DNA from: RGIG9060 sp045645985
Lineage (GTDB): Bacteria > Spirochaetota > Spirochaetia > Treponematales > Treponemataceae
Direction of reading: 5' to 3'
Length of the DNA: 64,000 bases
Assembly (NCBI GenBank): GCA_045645985.1
Contig: JAZRJV010000033.1
Location: 1 to 64,000, forward strand
The stretch's first letter is position 1. Each line of letters opens with the position of its first letter. Positions 60,742-64,000 of this stretch are shown here, in pieces. Both the position numbers and the translations under genes were made by a program. The notes beneath the pieces are model-generated. The model saw only the letters and a list, made by a program, of their open reading frames with translations. It did no database searches and was not told the origin of the DNA.

Positions 60742-61950
60742 TTATTGACTATCTGTTAATCGCTCCATAGAAGAAAGAATTTCAGTTACACGAACACCAA
60801 AGTTTTCGTCGATAACTACAACTTCTCCTTTAGCAATAGGTTTATGATTTACAAGAATATCTACAGGTTCACCAGCAAGTTTATCAAGCTCGATAATAGT
60901 ACCTTCACCCATTCCAAGAATATCCTTGATAAGTTTTTTTGTTCGTCCAAGTTCTACGGTCATTTCCATGAAAACATCCATGATAAGACCGATATTTCCT
61001 TGTTCCATTCCTACTGCACCATTTTGCAACATAGGATACTGAACACTTTGTACATTTGGAGTGTTCATTGGCATTTGCATGCCCATTCCCATAGGCATTC
61101 CCATCTGAGGCATACCCATTTGCATACCAGCCATAGGCATTTGCTGCATTCCGCCCATTTGCATACCGCCCATAGGCATTTGCTGCATTCCACCCATTGG
61201 CATACCGCCCATTTGCATTTGTTGCATTCCGCCCATTTGAGGTTGACCAGCAGGAGAAGACATTTGAGCAAAGGCATTATCTGCTTTTGGTGCTTCTTGT
61301 TGACCACCACCGAAAGCTACGATTAAGCTTTTTGCAACTTCTTCACCCATGATTTCCCATAAAGTAAAAACAGAACCATCAATAGTTAATGGATAAGAGA
61401 AGATAACAAAAGAACCTTGAGGAAAATGTACCATTGCCTTTGGAATGTGATTTGCTTCAGCTGGATTACATGCCAAACCTGGAAATTTTCCTGTATTACT
61501 AATATTTGTAATTTCATTTCCTGTATGCTGAGAAACAACTTCAGAAACAACAGAAAGTGACATTCCATCAATTTCAGGGGAATCTTCTTTGTTTATCAAT
61601 CCTGCCAATTTTTGAGTAAGTTCAGGAGCAAGAATAAATAAATGGCTACCATACAAACCTTCATTAAAGTCAGCTGTAATAGCAATAACCATTTCAGGTA
61701 CGCGTCTTAAAGCCTGATCTCGATCAACTGTTTCGAGAATTGGCTCATCAACTTTTACCTCAGCTCCTGTCATCATTTCCAAACTTGAAGCCAATGCTTC
61801 TCTATTTTTTTCAGTAATGTCTTTTAGATAAGAAAGATCCAACTTTGTAGAAGAAGCTGGTGAAGAAATTCCTGTAGAATTTATTCCACCCATATCTACA
61901 CCTGCCAACAAAGCATCTATTTCTTCTTGTGAAATTGCACCATCACTCAT
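60742..61950 (-). CDS. fliY: Flagellar motor switch protein FliY (FliN-type)
   Basis: A 402-residue switch protein. The N-terminus MSDGAISQEEIDALLAGV is the FliM-like CheY-binding peptide, followed by a CheC-like domain (about 50-210), then a 58-residue Met/Gly/Gln-rich linker, and the C-terminal SpoA domain (DVFMEMTVELGRTKKLIKDI and GEVVVIDENFGVRVTEI) that builds the C ring. The ATG used lies inside the end of fliM (8-base overlap) after an AAGGAG site; ATG 61959 three codons earlier sits too close to that site. FliY replaces or accompanies FliN in spirochaetes and Bacillus. Confidence 0.92.
   Translation of the reverse strand: MSDGAISQEEIDALLAGVDMGGINSTGISSPASSTKLDLSYLKDITEKNREALASSLEMMTGAEVKVDEPILETVDRDQALRRVPEMVIAITADFNEGLYGSHLFILAPELTQKLAGLINKEDSPEIDGMSLSVVSEVVSQHTGNEITNISNTGKFPGLACNPAEANHIPKAMVHFPQGSFVIFSYPLTIDGSVFTLWEIMGEEVAKSLIVAFGGGQQEAPKADNAFAQMSSPAGQPQMGGMQQMQMGGMPMGGMQQMPMGGMQMGGMQQMPMAGMQMGMPQMGMPMGMGMQMPMNTPNVQSVQYPMLQNGAVGMEQGNIGLIMDVFMEMTVELGRTKKLIKDILGMGEGTIIELDKLAGEPVDILVNHKPIAKGEVVVIDENFGVRVTEILSSMERLTDSQ
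61063..61236 (-). repeat. Met/Gly/Gln/Pro-rich tandem repeats within fliY
   Basis: Imperfect units of 5-14 codons built on MGGMQQMPM and MGGMPMGGM repeat across about 58 residues, about 30 of which are methionine. The DNA repeats are similar enough (GGCATTTGCTGCATTCC recurs on the plus strand) to allow slippage or recombination and hence length variation between strains. Confidence 0.85.
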
Positions 61951-62977
61951 ATGTTTCATCTCCTTCTACAGATAATTCTTCGTATTCTTCAGATTCTGCT
62001 TGATCGATTTTTCCAATGACTTGAACAGCCATCTTTTTTCCTATAACTCCAGGTTGACATAAAAACTTCTCTTTATTTCCAACACTTAAGGTTAAAGGAT
62101 CTCCAACCTTTACATTAGATAATCGGATAGTATCGCCAACTCTTAAATTTAAAACATCATAAATTGGAAGATTTATAGAACCAATTTCTGCAACAACATC
62201 CATTTCTACAGTTGAAAGTTTTTCCTGCAAAATTCCACTGTACTGAGTTGTAGAACTTCTTCTAACAGATGAAAACCAGAATTGTGAAGAAAGTTTTGAA
62301 ATAATTGGTTCGATTGTAATGTAAGGAATACAGAAGTTCATCATTCCTTCTTCTTCACCTACTTTTGTTTCAAGTGTAACAAGAACAACCATTTCTGATG
62401 GCGGAACAATTTGCGCAAACTGAGGATTTGTTTCGATTTGCCCAAGACGAGGACGAAGATCGATTACCTGAGTCCATGCTTCGCGCATATTTGCAAGAAT
62501 ACGCACGATAATTCCTTCCATTACAGATTGCTCAATATCTGTTAAATCGCGCTGAACTTTTGTTCCCTGCCCTGTTCCACCAAAAAGACGGTCAATCATA
62601 GAAAAGGTAATTGCTGGGTCAATTTCCAAAATTGCATTACCTTTAAGAGGATCCATATTGATAACAGCCAAAGTTGTTGGCGTTGGAATAGAACGGATAA
62701 ATTCCTCGTAAGTCAACTGGTCTACAGAAGCAACATGGACATGAACCATACTACGAAGCTGTGCAGAAAGGCTAGTTGTTGTTAATCGTGCAAAAGTTTC
62801 ATGCATGATAGATACAGTACGAATCTGTTCTTTTGAGAACTTATCCGGGCGTTTAAAGTCGTAAATTTTAATTTTTCGAGTATCATTTACGGGGGTATAA
62901 TCTTCCGCTTCTGGTTCACCGGAAGAAATTGCCTGGAGTAACTGATCTATTTCATCTTGAGACAGAACTTCGTTCAT
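61943..62977 (-). CDS. fliM: Flagellar motor switch protein FliM
   Basis: A 344-residue switch protein. It begins with the CheY-P binding peptide LSQDEIDQLLQAIS, then the CheC-like middle domain with the FliG-binding segment (IDRLFGGTGQG) and the C-terminal SpoA domain (LPIYDVLNLRVGDTIRLSN). Complete and canonical. It follows fliL after nine bases and overlaps fliY by eight. Confidence 0.96.
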   Translation of the reverse strand: MNEVLSQDEIDQLLQAISSGEPEAEDYTPVNDTRKIKIYDFKRPDKFSKEQIRTVSIMHETFARLTTTSLSAQLRSMVHVHVASVDQLTYEEFIRSIPTPTTLAVINMDPLKGNAILEIDPAITFSMIDRLFGGTGQGTKVQRDLTDIEQSVMEGIIVRILANMREAWTQVIDLRPRLGQIETNPQFAQIVPPSEMVVLVTLETKVGEEEGMMNFCIPYITIEPIISKLSSQFWFSSVRRSSTTQYSGILQEKLSTVEMDVVAEIGSINLPIYDVLNLRVGDTIRLSNVKVGDPLTLSVGNKEKFLCQPGVIGKKMAVQVIGKIDQAESEEYEELSVEGDETYE

Positions 62978-62986
62978 GCTTCACCC

Positions 62987-63544
62987 TTAATATTGTTCAA
63001 TTACATCAAGTTGTAAAAACTTTACATCTTTTATACGAGATGTACTTAAAATATCATCGTTTATAGTATTGCGAATTTCCATTTGCAATTTTACTTCGTT
63101 ATTTGGTTTTAACTCGTCGGTTGTTTTTCCTGTAAAATATCGGCGCAAAAAGTCTTTAATTTCAATTTGGCGCTGTGTAATTTCAGTTGCTGTGGTTTTA
63201 TCATCAACCTTGTAACCTAAAACAACTTCCACAACTACACTTGCAGGAATTTCATCACAAGTCTTAGTTTTTACCTGACCTAAAGAATTATACCAAGAAA
63301 GCAATTCTCTCTTTGTTGTATATTCAGGTGAAACAGGAACTGCAACTGTAGCAGTATTATTTGTTCCCATAACTTTCATTGTGATAATTACAACTGTAAC
63401 AATAAGAATGATTGATCCAATAACAATAGCAATCCATTTTAAAAGAGTTGGAAGCAAACCTCCCATCCCCTTTCCTTTCTTTTTATCACCAGAGGATGAC
63501 ATCCCTAAATCGTTATCATCTAAGCTTGAATCTTCATCAGCCAT
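62987..63544 (-). CDS. fliL: Flagellar basal body-associated protein FliL
   Basis: A 185-residue single-pass inner-membrane protein with a 35-residue polar Asp/Ser/Lys/Gly cytoplasmic tail, one transmembrane helix (about 36-58, IAIVIGSIILIVTVVIITMK) and a periplasmic stomatin-like domain with TEITQRQIEIKDFLRRYFTG and the C-terminal DVKFLQLDVIEQY. FliL surrounds and stabilises stators, which suits its place between motB and fliM. AAGGAAGG site before the ATG. Confidence 0.93.
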   Translation of the reverse strand: MADEDSSLDDNDLGMSSSGDKKKGKGMGGLLPTLLKWIAIVIGSIILIVTVVIITMKVMGTNNTATVAVPVSPEYTTKRELLSWYNSLGQVKTKTCDEIPASVVVEVVLGYKVDDKTTATEITQRQIEIKDFLRRYFTGKTTDELKPNNEVKLQMEIRNTINDDILSTSRIKDVKFLQLDVIEQY

Positions 63545-63579
63545 AAAAAACCTTCCTTTTTATAAAGAATATAATATCA

Positions 63580-64000
63580 TTAAAAATGACCTTCGTCCAG
63601 AATAATTATATCAACTCGACGATTATATGCTCTTCCGTCTGGAGTTTCGTTGGAATGTCTTGGCTGATTATCAGCATATCCTGCCACAGAAAATTGACTT
63701 TCATCAATTCCAAAATCAGAAAGATAATGCAAAACATTCACAGCTCTTGCAGAAGATAATTCCCAATTACTTGGCCACTTAGTAGAATCTGCTGTTGTAG
63801 AATCTGTATGACCTTCAATTCTAAATTTTCGTCCCGCCAATTCTGGCATAGACAAAAACTGAGATATTCTTAAAAGAGTATCTCTTGTTTCTTCTATATT
63901 TAACTCGGCGCTATTTTCTGCAAAAAAAGCATCAGCTGCCAAAGTAATTACCAAACCTCGTTCATCACTTGTAATTGTGATTTTTGTAGATTTTCTATCA
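63580..64000 (-). CDS. motB: Flagellar stator protein MotB, C-terminal part (cut by window edge)
   Basis: The frame is open to the right edge, so the first part, including the transmembrane helix and proton-binding aspartate, is outside the window. The visible 139 residues are the OmpA-like peptidoglycan-binding domain: FRIEGHTDSTTADSTKWPSN, WELSSARAVNVLHYL, and YAYNRRVDI-like RAYNRRVDIIIL. It anchors the stator to the wall. Next to fliL as in T. pallidum. Confidence 0.93.
   Translation of the reverse strand, partial: DRKSTKITITSDERGLVITLAADAFFAENSAELNIEETRDTLLRISQFLSMPELAGRKFRIEGHTDSTTADSTKWPSNWELSSARAVNVLHYLSDFGIDESQFSVAGYADNQPRHSNETPDGRAYNRRVDIIILDEGHF

Noticed and set aside
61063..61236. 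Possible CRISPR-like array
   Set aside because: The repeats are short, contiguous and in frame with fliY, with no unique spacers and no cas genes nearby.
61065..61326. Cys/Trp-rich and His/Leu-rich frames over the fliY repeat
   Set aside because: They are alternative-frame readings of the Met/Gly repeats, with no ribosome sites; fliY in the main frame has intact domains on both sides.
1..64000. Prophage, integrative element, defence island or biosynthetic cluster
   Set aside because: No integrase, phage structural, restriction, toxin-antitoxin or biosynthetic genes were recognised; apart from the Rpn fragment the window is core chromosome.

Overview
The window is a low-GC chromosome segment from a spirochaete, almost certainly a Treponema of the gut/rumen type. 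The clearest evidence is the right-hand third. It carries, on the minus strand, motB-fliL-fliM-fliY-fliO-fliP-fliQ-fliR-flhB-flhA-flhF-flhG-(membrane protein)-sigma28-DUF342 protein, the order I know from T. pallidum. Other treponemal signs are a GreA with a very large N-terminal extension, an MGDG-synthase-type glycolipid glycosyltransferase, and many TPR or HEAT envelope proteins of no known function. Assignment to genus is by recognition, not by a database search.

Layout. 1-683: the 3' end of an Rpn-family nuclease/transposase gene, then about 420 bp of non-coding DNA rich in palindromes. 684-8135: acyl-CoA ligase (-), thiI (+), glycolipid glycosyltransferase (-), type 4 uracil-DNA glycosylase and priA (+), with two divergent promoter pairs. 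8096-11750: a MoxR ATPase / DUF58 / DUF4129-type membrane protein operon (-), preceded by tRNA-Arg(TCT). 11994-14376: a lipoprotein, a TPR protein and an AAA+ regulator without the GAFTGA loop. 14459-20667: a housekeeping run of rpsA, cmk, a pseudouridine synthase, scpB, scpA, folK and recA. 20751-24834: three envelope proteins of unknown function behind rpe. 25021-30879 (+): a TPR protein, the 897-residue GreA, and a VWA-domain membrane protein. 30994-39613 (-): HEAT protein, tgt, an LptG/LptF-like permease pair, dut, M16 peptidase, pnp. 39875-47325 (-): rpsO with a structured leader, then ribF, truB, rbfA, infB, nusA, rimP behind a promoter and a terminator-like attenuator. 47465-64000 (-): the flagellar block, ending inside motB.

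How the genes work together. The rimP-nusA-infB-rbfA-truB set is the classical transcription/translation operon. rpsO and pnp are adjacent as in many bacteria, with structured RNA in front of each. The flagellar block encodes the export gate (FliP, FliQ, FliR, FlhA, FlhB, FliO), the switch (FliM, FliY), the stator (MotB), FliL, the placement/number GTPase-ATPase pair (FlhF, FlhG) and sigma-28. MoxR, DUF58 and DUF4129 proteins form a recurring envelope-associated set whose job is poorly defined.

Nothing in the window is a clearly new multi-gene system such as a defence island, prophage or CRISPR array. The most promising observations are the giant GreA and its TPR neighbour, the candidate attenuator before rimP-nusA, NusA with a C-terminal zinc ribbon, the AAA+ regulator without GAFTGA, a FliO gene that may start at ATT, and a RibF without a recognisable riboflavin-kinase domain. 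Promoter and RNA-structure calls were made by eye from consensus boxes and inverted repeats and have not been tested by folding or alignment.
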